Shown here: positions 37,353-43,814 of the stretch, one piece after another
Layout: the number at the start of each line of letters is the position of its first letter
Numbering within the stretch: the stretch's first letter is position 1
From: a virus
IMG/VR virus record: IMGVR_UViG_3300042549_005006
Location: 1-43,814 of that record
DNA length: 43,814 bases
Strand: one strand, 5' to 3'
Notes under the pieces: model-generated
Databases searched by the model: none
What the model was told of the DNA's origin: nothing
Seen by the model: the letters and a program-made list of their open reading frames with translations, nothing else
Made by a program: the position numbers and the translations under genes

Positions 37353-37955
37353 ATGGCAACAACGGTAACGGGTAAACTAAACAAGGCAGCGACGCAATTC
37401 GCTGCAGGTGAATCGACAGGGTTCGGCGTTCGCATTGGGGTGAAATACTACGATCGCGAAACTAAGAGTGATCAGTGGACAAACTATGAAGCGGTGATTT
37501 TTGCGAAGGCGCCAGCACAGATCCAGTTTTATCAGTCCGTCCTGGTCGAAGGTTCAGTGATTGAAATCACAGGCACCAAACAACGGATCCGCCAGTTCGT
37601 TGGCACAAACGGCCAGCAGCTGTCGATCGAAATTCTGGACGCGCAGCTGGGTGTCGCATACTCGCCGCCGGTGCCTGCTATGAATTCGCAAGCACCAGCG
37701 CAACAGCAGCACCACCAGCAACAACCGCAGCAGCGCCCAGCACAGCAGCCGCAACAGCAGCAACAACAGCCATACAACCGGCCGTCACCAGGTTTTCACC
37801 AGAACGGATCGGCGCTGCCGAACAACTACAACGGCGCGCCACAGGGTCAGCAGTACAATCAGCAGCAACAGACGCAATACAACCATAACCCGAACGTGGC
37901 AATGGTGAACGGTCAGCCGCAGTCAATGAATTTTGACGATGATATTCCATTTTAA
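37353..37955 (+). CDS. ssb: Single-stranded DNA-binding protein
   Basis: This 200-residue SSB has an N-terminal OB-fold (about 1-105) with 'VTGKLNKAATQFAAG', 'VGVKYYDRETKSDQWTNYEAVIF' and 'FYQSVLVEGSVIEITGT'. A long Gln/Pro/Asn-rich linker (about 115-190) follows, and the conserved acidic tip is FDDDIPF, which recruits partner enzymes. It completes the recombination module (nuclease, ATPase, SSB). Confidence 0.92.
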   Translation: MATTVTGKLNKAATQFAAGESTGFGVRIGVKYYDRETKSDQWTNYEAVIFAKAPAQIQFYQSVLVEGSVIEITGTKQRIRQFVGTNGQQLSIEILDAQLGVAYSPPVPAMNSQAPAQQQHHQQQPQQRPAQQPQQQQQQPYNRPSPGFHQNGSALPNNYNGAPQGQQYNQQQQTQYNHNPNVAMVNGQPQSMNFDDDIPF

Positions 37956-37958
37956 TTT

Positions 37959-38240
37959 CTAACGCTTCACACAGGACAGCTGGATCGTTCGGCTGTCCGT
38001 CCTGCCTTCGCTAGTCGTGATCGTGTTCGTCAGCTGGTATTCATTCCCCAGGCGCAAGCCAGAAACGAAAACGCTGCTGATTTCCTCGTTTATGATCTGC
38101 AGCCTGGTTAACGTCGCCGCCGGTGAAATTGTCCAGGCGCTTTCCGTTACTGTTTCCGCTGTGTTCAGGTACGCGTTTGCGCGCCAGTTGAACCCGTAAT
38201 CAAGATTTGCTGCCGGTGCGTGCTCGAAAATTGTGATCAT
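37959..38240 (-). CDS. Probable fibre-tail adaptor, beta-sandwich
   Basis: This 93-residue protein starts MITIFEHAPAANLDYGFNWR. The pattern 'ESAWTISPAATLTRLQIINEEISSVFVSGLRLGNEYQLTNTITTSEGRTDSRTIQLSCVKR' has the SAWTIS start and the N-T-I-T-T-S-x-G-R-x-D strand of the Ig-like fibre-tail adaptor family of phages. It is the last gene of the second fibre cassette, convergent with ssb. Confidence 0.68.
   Translation of the reverse strand: MITIFEHAPAANLDYGFNWRANAYLNTAETVTESAWTISPAATLTRLQIINEEISSVFVSGLRLGNEYQLTNTITTSEGRTDSRTIQLSCVKR
37974..37998. terminator. Hairpin between converging ssb and fibre cassette
   Basis: GGACAGC (37974-37980) and GCTGTCC (37992-37998) form a stem with an 11-base loop. 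There is no T-run on either strand. It lies inside the end of the converging fibre-cassette gene, 19 bp after the ssb stop. It may weakly stop ssb transcripts. Confidence 0.35.
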
Positions 38241-39667
38241 GCTGTGCCCTCTGTTTTTTGGATCCGTTCTTCGCGGCCCACTGTTGTGATCCGTTGTTCA
38301 ATTTCCACCGCTGTGGTTCTGCCTTCGCGCTCCACCGCCGTGATTCGATCGTTGCCAAAAATGGCCGTGATCCGCGTTTCTTTCGTCACGTAAACCGTGC
38401 GCGATTCTTCCAGGAAATACGCAGACAGCCCAGACGTCAGCAGGGCGAACGCCTGCGCCTGTGTCTGCGCAATCGCTGACAGTTCGATCCCTGTGGTCAG
38501 CGTTGCCGCCGAACTGCTGGTGGCCGCGTTGTTGGCTGCCAGCTGGATCCATGTCGTCAGCTGCGCGCCGGCTTGCGAATTGCCAGCGGCGTTTGCCGCG
38601 AACTCTGCGCGGATCCCTGTTAGCGTTGCCGACGCTGTCGAACTGCCAACGCTAACAGACTGCAGGCGGATCGCTGTCGCCAGGTTCGCCGTGCTGGTGC
38701 TGCGTCCAACTGGCGCCGCATTCAATCGGATCGCCGCGGTCAGTGCAGCCGTTGCCGTGCTGGTGGCCTGCGGTGCCGCCGCAAAACTTCCCGCCGGAAC
38801 AGTCAGTGCAGCCGCTGCGGTTGATTGACCAGCTGCAGCCGCAGCCAGTCGGATCTGCGTTGTCAGCTGGCTGGTGCTGGTGCTGACAGCTTGCGCGATC
38901 GATGCCAGCACAGCGCTGCCAGACGTCAGCGTGGCCGTTGCAGTGCTCAGGCCGGCAGCAGCGGCAGACAATCGAACAGACGTTACCAGCCCAGCCGTTG
39001 ACGCGCTGACGCCCTGCGCTGTGGCAGCGAATCGCACGCCTGTGGTGATCGCCGCCGTGCCGGATGATACGCCAGCCGCAGACGCGCCGAACCTGATCTG
39101 GTTGGTCAGTGCCGCGGTTGCTGCGCTGATCGCCTGGCTGTTCGCAGCTGCGCGGATCCCTGTGGTCAATCCAGCCGTTGCAGTTGATACGCCTGCAGCT
39201 GGTGCCATCATGCCAGCGGCTGCCGTAGTCAGCGCCGCCGTTGCGGTTGAAACGCCGACGCCAGACGATTGCAGCCGGATCTGTGTAGTCAGACCGCTGG
39301 AACATGCAGCGATCGCCGCAGCTGCAGCCGCGATCCTGATCGCCGTTGTCAGCCCAGCCGTGACCGATGAAACGCCGGCCGCGGATCCTGCCAGTTCAGT
39401 TCCTGGCGGTGGCGGTGGCGTCGGTTCAGTTTCCCAGAATTCAGACGCGATCGCGTAGGCGTTGCCATACGGCACCAGATCGCTGGCTGTCAGCCTGGTG
39501 GATTCTAGCCGCCTGAATATGCTGAACGGTGCCGCAGACGTCAGCGTGGCGTCAGCAGTCGAACCCGAAGCGGCTGACGCTTCCAGTTGTGCCGCTGGTG
39601 CTGCTGCGCTCTGTCGGTTTAGTGGCGCGCCGTAAGGGTTAAGGCCGAACGGCCCTAGTCCGTACAT
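38237..39667 (-). CDS. Ala/Thr-rich repeat protein, tail fibre shaft-like
   Basis: This 476-residue protein has residues about 80-400 made of about fifteen degenerate repeats, roughly 20-22 residues each, of the form G-x-S-T-A-T-A-x-L-T-T-x-I-R-x-x-A-x-A-x. Each could be one turn of a beta-helix or a strand pair. The C-terminus (about 410-476) changes to charged strands ('YVTKETRITAIFGNDRITAVEREGRTTAVEIEQRITTVGREERIQ') with its own short repeats. It is probably a fibrous adhesin shaft. The stop overlaps the adaptor start. Confidence 0.7.
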   Translation of the reverse strand: MYGLGPFGLNPYGAPLNRQSAAAPAAQLEASAASGSTADATLTSAAPFSIFRRLESTRLTASDLVPYGNAYAIASEFWETEPTPPPPPGTELAGSAAGVSSVTAGLTTAIRIAAAAAAIAACSSGLTTQIRLQSSGVGVSTATAALTTAAAGMMAPAAGVSTATAGLTTGIRAAANSQAISAATAALTNQIRFGASAAGVSSGTAAITTGVRFAATAQGVSASTAGLVTSVRLSAAAAGLSTATATLTSGSAVLASIAQAVSTSTSQLTTQIRLAAAAAGQSTAAAALTVPAGSFAAAPQATSTATAALTAAIRLNAAPVGRSTSTANLATAIRLQSVSVGSSTASATLTGIRAEFAANAAGNSQAGAQLTTWIQLAANNAATSSSAATLTTGIELSAIAQTQAQAFALLTSGLSAYFLEESRTVYVTKETRITAIFGNDRITAVEREGRTTAVEIEQRITTVGREERIQKTEGTA

Positions 39668-40146
39668 TTAACCGCCCACAGATCTGGCAGTCGTTCGACC
39701 TGACCAGAATCAGGGAACGATTTCACCAGATCTTCCAGCGCGTCGCGCTTGCCTTGGATAGCGCCATAATGCGACGCAAACAGTTCAGATTTGAATTTTA
39801 CCTTTGCGATCAGATCTTCCAGTGATATGCCGCGCGCGGTTGCCATCGCTGCCAGCATCACCACCGGCCGAATTCCATACGCCTCGTTAACCTGCACCGC
39901 CCAGCTGTCACGTTCCGACTGTGTCGTGCCGGCAGTCAACTGGCCCACAGCGGCGTCGAACCAGGCGTTAATCTCCGCCAACTTGGCGGCCTTCTCAGTT
40001 GGCCACGGGTTATAGGATTCGATCAAGCTGTTCGTGATCTCGTCGCTGGCGTTCGAATGCCAGGCGCCTGCGTAGTCTTCCAGCAAAATGCCATTTTGGG
40101 CCAGAAAGTCATGCAGGCCAATGCCTTTTTCCACGTAATTGATCAT
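39655..40146 (-). CDS. Fibre-associated protein, unknown
   Basis: This 163-residue protein starts MINYVEKGIGLHDFLAQNGI. The mid part ('YNPWPTEKAAKLAEINAWFDAAVGQLTAGTTQSERDSWAVQVNEAYG') resembles the helical C-terminal part of small tail assembly proteins (DUF4376-like). The end 'KSFPDSGQVERLPDLWAVKCTD' is polar. It is probably a chaperone or attachment factor of the neighbouring fibres, by position only. Confidence 0.55.
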   Translation of the reverse strand: MINYVEKGIGLHDFLAQNGILLEDYAGAWHSNASDEITNSLIESYNPWPTEKAAKLAEINAWFDAAVGQLTAGTTQSERDSWAVQVNEAYGIRPVVMLAAMATARGISLEDLIAKVKFKSELFASHYGAIQGKRDALEDLVKSFPDSGQVERLPDLWAVKCTD

Positions 40147-41018
40147 TGTATTCCGCCTCTTAGCATCGCCTGCGGTGCGCCTGCGTTCATAATTGCGCTC
40201 ATTGCGTTAGGCGTATTCGCTGGCAGTGCCGTGAAAAACGCAGCGTTGCCAGTAGACCAGTAAGAAATCGGGTTATTCTCATAGGCGTTGCCCTGTGCGC
40301 CAGTCCAAACCAAGTTTGTGCCGCAGGCCATTAGCTGTGGCGCCCCGTTACTGATCACGGCGAACCCGTAAACGCCCTGCGCCAGTTTCAGATCGCAGGC
40401 GATTGGCTTGATCCCAGTCGTCGAAACGTCAACAGTGCCAAGATCAACAAACAACGGAAAAACAGAATCATAATCGTTGCCAGTGTCTGACTGCTTGGTC
40501 AGATTGTAGATCCCTACGCGCATTTGCGACGCTGCAGCCAGCGCGGTGACTCTAAACGCGATTGTTGAAAGTCTGCACGGCGCAGCAATCAAGTGCGGAC
40601 AGACATACATTGTATTCGCAGCAATCGCCACAGATCCGCGCACGCCAACAGCTTGACCGGTCAGCGAATAAGCCACCTTGTTGAGCATCCTGGCGCCGAA
40701 CGCGCGCGCAGTTGTTGGCACATAAATGATTTTCCCAGGGCCGGCAGGGAAATTGATCTTGGCTGTCGTCTTCAATGAATTGTCGAAAACATTCAGACGC
40801 ACCAGCGTGGTGCTGTTGCTAAGATAGCCTTCGCCGTATTCGCGATTTCCTAGCTTATCCCTGATTTCGTATTCAAAAACGTGGTTGACGCCATAAAACG
40901 AATGAAAGGTTTCGCCGTACAGGTATTGGTCCGCGTTCACAAGCGCGCCGGACAGGGTAAGGTTTCCCGTTCCGCTGCTCGCGTCGGCGATCGTTTCTGC
41001 AATGTTATTTGCGCTCAT
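40143..41018 (-). CDS. Second-cassette structural protein, fibre-like
   Basis: This 291-residue protein starts MSANNIAETIADASSGTGNL. The N-terminal segment with 'LSGALVNADQYLYGETFHSFYGVNHVFEYEIRDKLGNREYGEGYLSNSTTLVRLNVFDNSLKTTAKINFPAGPGKIIYVP' is a phage structural domain often found in tail fibre or needle proteins. The C-terminal part is a beta-rich domain ('RMLNKVAYSLTGQAVGVRGSVAIAANTMYVCPHLI'), possibly a ligand-binding jelly roll. It overlaps the next gene by four bases. Confidence 0.65.
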   Translation of the reverse strand: MSANNIAETIADASSGTGNLTLSGALVNADQYLYGETFHSFYGVNHVFEYEIRDKLGNREYGEGYLSNSTTLVRLNVFDNSLKTTAKINFPAGPGKIIYVPTTARAFGARMLNKVAYSLTGQAVGVRGSVAIAANTMYVCPHLIAAPCRLSTIAFRVTALAAASQMRVGIYNLTKQSDTGNDYDSVFPLFVDLGTVDVSTTGIKPIACDLKLAQGVYGFAVISNGAPQLMACGTNLVWTGAQGNAYENNPISYWSTGNAAFFTALPANTPNAMSAIMNAGAPQAMLRGGIQ

Positions 41019-41241
41019 GTACCCGATCCCACTCGATTGACTTAAAACAATGATCTTTTTCCCACGGCGAGAAAATCCAGTTTATAAAACGCTCGGCCAG
41101 CAAATATTTCCGCTGTCCATACATGAGCGACTTATAACCGACGTGACCGCTGATCGTGTGATCTTCGTGGGCGTTGAATATCCAAACCGCGAACAACTGA
41201 TCAACCAGGACCAGCGTTCGCCAGAATTTGCTGCGCTTCAA
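41005..41241 (-). CDS. Small phage protein of unknown function
   Basis: This 78-residue protein starts MKRSKFWRTLVLVDQLFAVW. It has the 'VDQLFAVWIFNAHEDHTISGHVGYKSL' pattern (hydrophobic helix, then D/E-x-TIS-x-H), which recurs in small unassigned proteins of phages. It may be membrane-associated through the N-terminal helix. It is at the fibre cassette and overlaps the 40143 gene by 14 bases. Confidence 0.6.
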   Translation of the reverse strand: MKRSKFWRTLVLVDQLFAVWIFNAHEDHTISGHVGYKSLMYGQRKYLLAERFINWIFSPWEKDHCFKSIEWDRVHERK

Positions 41242-41244
41242 TTA

Positions 41245-42039
41245 TTATCCTAGTGCAATTTCGAATTGTAGTTCCGGCGCGCCTGTTGCTGTGCCGTCTG
41301 ACGCTATGACAGTGCGCAGCGCCGACGTTTCAAAAACTTGCGGTAGGCGAGTTTTCAGAAAATCGTGCGTGTCGCCGTCGTTGTTTATGCGGACGCGGCA
41401 CTGCTTCAACCGGCGCAATACGTGCACGTTGAACGTGCCAGCGGTTGCGACTGTCGCCGTTATGCTTTGAATGCTCTGCACGCCACTGTCGCCAGCTTGC
41501 AACGGCAGCATTGCCATGCGTCCAACGATCAGCGCGGCGCCGGTGGCATAGGTCCCAGTGGTGCGCCCTGGGACGCCGTCCTGGTTCGTGTAAGTCACAG
41601 CAACGGACAGGTTGCCCGTGAATGCCGTTACGGCCTCGATCCAGATCTCTGTATTGTTGTAACCTTCATCAGCTGGAATTCGCGCCGCATAACTCGGCTG
41701 ACCTGTCAGCGTTGCCGCGGCATTAAACGCGAACGCGCCGGCAGAAAATAGCGTGTCAAAAATAATTTCACGACAAGCCACTGAACTGCCGAAATCGATC
41801 GCGCCGATATAACCTTTCAGACCGCCGAAACTGGTGATCTTCGGGTAGCCGGCGATCGCATTTGTTGGAACTATCCCTGCAGTGGTGTTCCCCACTGCCA
41901 ACGTGCCAGCGCCTGGATTGCCTGCCAGATCGAAAACGCTAAACGGGATCGCTGCCACCGACGTGCGGGACGCGGTTTTAACATAGGTAAGCGTTTGCTT
42001 TTCCGCTGCCAGGTATTCGTTAAGCGTTGCAAATTTCAT
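41245..42039 (-). CDS. Beta-rich structural protein of second fibre cassette
   Basis: This 264-residue protein starts MKFATLNEYLAAEKQTLTYV. It is composed of beta strands with many Thr, Ala and Gly; 'NTEIWIEAVTAFTGNLSVAVTYTNQDGVPGRTTGTYATGAALIVGRMAMLPLQAGDSGVQSI' is a sandwich-like domain. I see no catalytic signature. It is adjacent to a recognised fibre gene, so a fibre or decoration component is likely. The ATG overlaps the stop of the 42039 gene. Confidence 0.6.
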   Translation of the reverse strand: MKFATLNEYLAAEKQTLTYVKTASRTSVAAIPFSVFDLAGNPGAGTLAVGNTTAGIVPTNAIAGYPKITSFGGLKGYIGAIDFGSSVACREIIFDTLFSAGAFAFNAAATLTGQPSYAARIPADEGYNNTEIWIEAVTAFTGNLSVAVTYTNQDGVPGRTTGTYATGAALIVGRMAMLPLQAGDSGVQSIQSITATVATAGTFNVHVLRRLKQCRVRINNDGDTHDFLKTRLPQVFETSALRTVIASDGTATGAPELQFEIALG

Positions 42040-42482
42040 TAATTGTCGTCCTGGTAAGTGAACGCGGCCGCAGAAAATACCGGCGCGGCGTCGCCGTTGT
42101 TTACAGTCTTCGGCAGCGTAAGCGCGGTATAAATCAGCATGTTGCCGCCGGTTGGCGCGTCATAAACCGCCATCCCTGTGACGCTGCCCCAGTTTGCTGT
42201 CGGTGCTGGGAACGTGATCGCGACGTTGTTCGAAGTGGTTCCGGTGTTGCCAGTGCTTGCCACTGTAGTGCCTGCGCCCTGGGTGCCGGCGAAATTCGTC
42301 AGCGACGCAGCGACGCCAGCGCGCGCATAACTGCCGCCGGAAACTTCGACCAGCGGCGATCCGTCGTCGTCTGTGTTAGTGGTCAGCAGTGCGAAATATA
42401 GCGTTGCCGGTGGCGTGTAAGACTGGCCGCGAAACAGCCAGTCAATAATTTTGTTTTCGAGAAAATCGGATTTTGCAGCCAT
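42039..42482 (-). CDS. Phage tail fibre-like protein
   Basis: This 147-residue protein starts MAAKSDFLENKIIDWLFRGQ. 'YTPPATLYFALLTTNTDDDGSPLVEVSGGSYARAGVAASLTNF', then 'FPAPTANWGSVTGMAVYDAPTGGNMLIYTALTLPKTVNNGDAAPVFSAAAFTY', is a well-known small tail-fibre family pattern. ATG 42482 is used; the extended frame passes through the int end. It is first in the cassette downstream of int. Confidence 0.75.
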   Translation of the reverse strand: MAAKSDFLENKIIDWLFRGQSYTPPATLYFALLTTNTDDDGSPLVEVSGGSYARAGVAASLTNFAGTQGAGTTVASTGNTGTTSNNVAITFPAPTANWGSVTGMAVYDAPTGGNMLIYTALTLPKTVNNGDAAPVFSAAAFTYQDDN

Positions 42483-42539
42483 TTGGTTTCGTGCCTTTTT
42501 GGGTAAATGATAGGCATGATCAAACGGCTGCGGCTGGGT

Positions 42540-42558
42540 TTCCTCTTGTGGGTTTTCA
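42540..42558 (-). repeat. 19-bp recurrent motif, copy 6 (int stop)
   Basis: The minus strand reads TGAAAACCCACAAGAGGAA, 18 of 19 consensus bases. Its first three bases are the int stop codon TGA. It lies between int and the small fibre gene 42039-42482. Confidence 0.7.
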
Positions 42559-43814
42559 GGCTGCTGCGCGAACTGGCAGCGGGTGCGCGCCAGCCAGGAC
42601 AACTTCCAGCCACGCTTGCCACTGATCCATCGCCTTGCGCATTTGCGGCATATAGTCGGCGCGGTCGTAGTTCTTGGATCCGGTGTCGTGCTTGGCGTGC
42701 TGCTGGATCAGGTCGCGCGTGAATCGGTCGATCCCTGCGTCGTGGGTTCGCGACTTCCAGGTGCGCCGAATGTCGCGGGTTTGGAACGGCACAGCCTTGC
42801 TGGTGGCAATCCACCGGCCGATCGCCTGGTTGATACTCTGGTGCGGAATCAGTGCCGATTTGCTGCCGGTTCGCGCTGGGAACAGCGGCCCAGATCCGTG
42901 AACGGCGATCAGGTCAGCCAGTGGCTGCATTGCCTGCAGTGGCAGCGGTATGGTGTGCGCCCTGGTGCCGCCTTTGGTTTTGTGCGCAGGCATACGCCAG
43001 ACCATGGCCAGCAGGTCAATTTCGCTGCCCTCGATCCGCAGCGTTTCCTGCACGCGCTGACCGCATGCAATCAGCAAGCGGACACAGGCGCGGGTTTCCA
43101 GTGTGAAACCGTCAGCGAACCACAGCGCGCGAATTTCGGCGGCTGACAGGTTCCGATCGCGCGTACCGATCGCGCCCGCATCTTTGGGCAGGTCCGCTGC
43201 AGGGTTCCGCGTCACGCCCCAGTCCTGGCGGTTTTTGTTGGTGTAGTCGTTTGCCGATCGGATCGCCCAGGTGAATGCCGAAGCGATATAACTGCGCGCC
43301 TTGTCAGCGGCTCCACGGTGGCCACGCTCAAAAAATCCAGACACGAAACGCACCACGTCGTCGGGTTCAATGTTTGCGGCTAGTTTGTCGCGCCCCAGTG
43401 CGTCGGCTGCGTTGTGCTCGGCTTTCAGCAGTGCGCGTTCCACTTCGGTGGCGCTGGCTCGGCCTTTGTCTTTCATGCTGTCCGCGTAGCCCTGGAACAT
43501 ACGCGCCACGGTCGGCAGTTCGGCACTGGTCTGCCTGGGAGTTTTCCCCGCGCGGATCTGCGGCGCCAGGTCGGTGGCCATCATCTGACGCGCAACGGCC
43601 AGCGACGTTTCAGGGTATCGCCCTAGCTGCTTTTTCTGGCGTTTGCCGTCGCGCTTCCAGCTCGCGAACCACTGGGCCGAAGTCTGGCCATTTGCCAGGC
43701 GACGAACCACCAGCACCAGGCTGCCGGATCCGCGGCCATTCGTTGCGCCGTCGTTCAATGTCAGTTCGGTTTGAACCGCAGCGATCGCGGCTTTTATCGT
43801 TTTGTCTGTCAGCA
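42556..43814 (-). CDS. int: Tyrosine integrase (wraps the circle junction)
   Basis: This is the site-specific recombinase. The full protein has about 419 residues when the start ATG at 126-128 of the left copy is joined; the window holds all but the first base of that codon here. It has an N-terminal arm-binding domain (LVVRRLANGQTSAQWFASWK, DUF4102-like) and a core-binding SAM-like region ('ELPTVARMFQGYADSMKDKG'). The catalytic domain has Arg in 'CGQRVQETLR', Lys in 'AHKTKGGTR', the pair in TRDIRRTW (Arg where most members have His before Asp-x-Arg), His in 'QHAKHDTG' and Tyr in 'SKNYDRADY'. It is next to attP, which its arms flank. Confidence 0.93.
   Translation of the reverse strand, partial: LTDKTIKAAIAAVQTELTLNDGATNGRGSGSLVLVVRRLANGQTSAQWFASWKRDGKRQKKQLGRYPETSLAVARQMMATDLAPQIRAGKTPRQTSAELPTVARMFQGYADSMKDKGRASATEVERALLKAEHNAADALGRDKLAANIEPDDVVRFVSGFFERGHRGAADKARSYIASAFTWAIRSANDYTNKNRQDWGVTRNPAADLPKDAGAIGTRDRNLSAAEIRALWFADGFTLETRACVRLLIACGQRVQETLRIEGSEIDLLAMVWRMPAHKTKGGTRAHTIPLPLQAMQPLADLIAVHGSGPLFPARTGSKSALIPHQSINQAIGRWIATSKAVPFQTRDIRRTWKSRTHDAGIDRFTRDLIQQHAKHDTGSKNYDRADYMPQMRKAMDQWQAWLEVVLAGAHPLPVRAAA
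43688..43814. repeat. Terminal redundancy, right copy
   Basis: This is an exact copy of bases 1-127. It contains the 5' part of the integrase gene, so the same codons are present at both ends of the window. Confidence 0.93.

Overview
The window is one complete circular genome of a temperate, contractile-tailed (myovirus-type) phage. Its first 127 bases (1-127) are repeated exactly as its last 127 (43688-43814), so the sequence closes into a circle of 43,687 bp. The linear cut falls inside the integrase gene, whose start codon is only complete across the junction. The phage attachment site at 279-325 carries the 3' half of a tRNA-Arg(ACG) gene including CCA. That half is canonical for Proteobacteria and resembles alphaproteobacterial tRNA-Arg(ACG). 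The host is therefore a proteobacterium, possibly an alphaproteobacterium; the class is an inference.

Layout. Minus-strand virion genes run from a candidate cos site (21319-21341) leftwards. First come small and large terminase, a gpW-like protein, portal, a fused protease/major capsid protein, and lambda FI/FII/Z/U-like connector genes (21247 to 12495). Then comes a P2-type tail in the order V, W, J, I, H, collar, sheath, tube, E/E', tape measure, U, X, D (12498 to 406). This is a lambda-type head joined to a P2-type tail. Between 406 and 128 lie attP, flanking pairs of repeats that look like integrase arm sites, and a terminator. The integrase follows across the junction (42556 to the circle start), and beyond it is a second minus-strand cassette of fibre or decoration genes (42482 to 37959).

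The only plus-strand operon (34254-37955) holds recombination genes: a RecE-like nuclease with an unusual insertion, a RecA/Sak4-like ATPase, an excisionase-like HTH protein, small proteins and SSB. Divergent from it on the minus strand (34025 to 23894) is the early/replication region: SF2 helicase, VRR-NUC nuclease, small HTH protein, DUF4406 protein, Dam methyltransferase, primase-helicase and many small proteins. Next come a Mor-like late activator (23074-23541) and the lysis cassette (holin, second membrane protein, GH108-type lysozyme, Rz with embedded Rz1), which ends just before cos.

Control. Four minus-strand leaders share a palindromic or half-palindromic TTTACT-NN-AGTAAA box, one of them in front of the Mor-like activator. 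Two of these promoters are near-identical over about 25 bp. No classical CI/S24 repressor gene is present. A separate 19-bp motif (minus strand GGAAAWCCCACAAGAGGAA) occurs six times in one orientation, always at or near a gene or module end. GATC is strikingly over-represented in the stretches I counted, and the phage encodes its own Dam-family methyltransferase. These three signals (box regulon, 19-bp boundary motif, GATC load) are the least explained things in the window.
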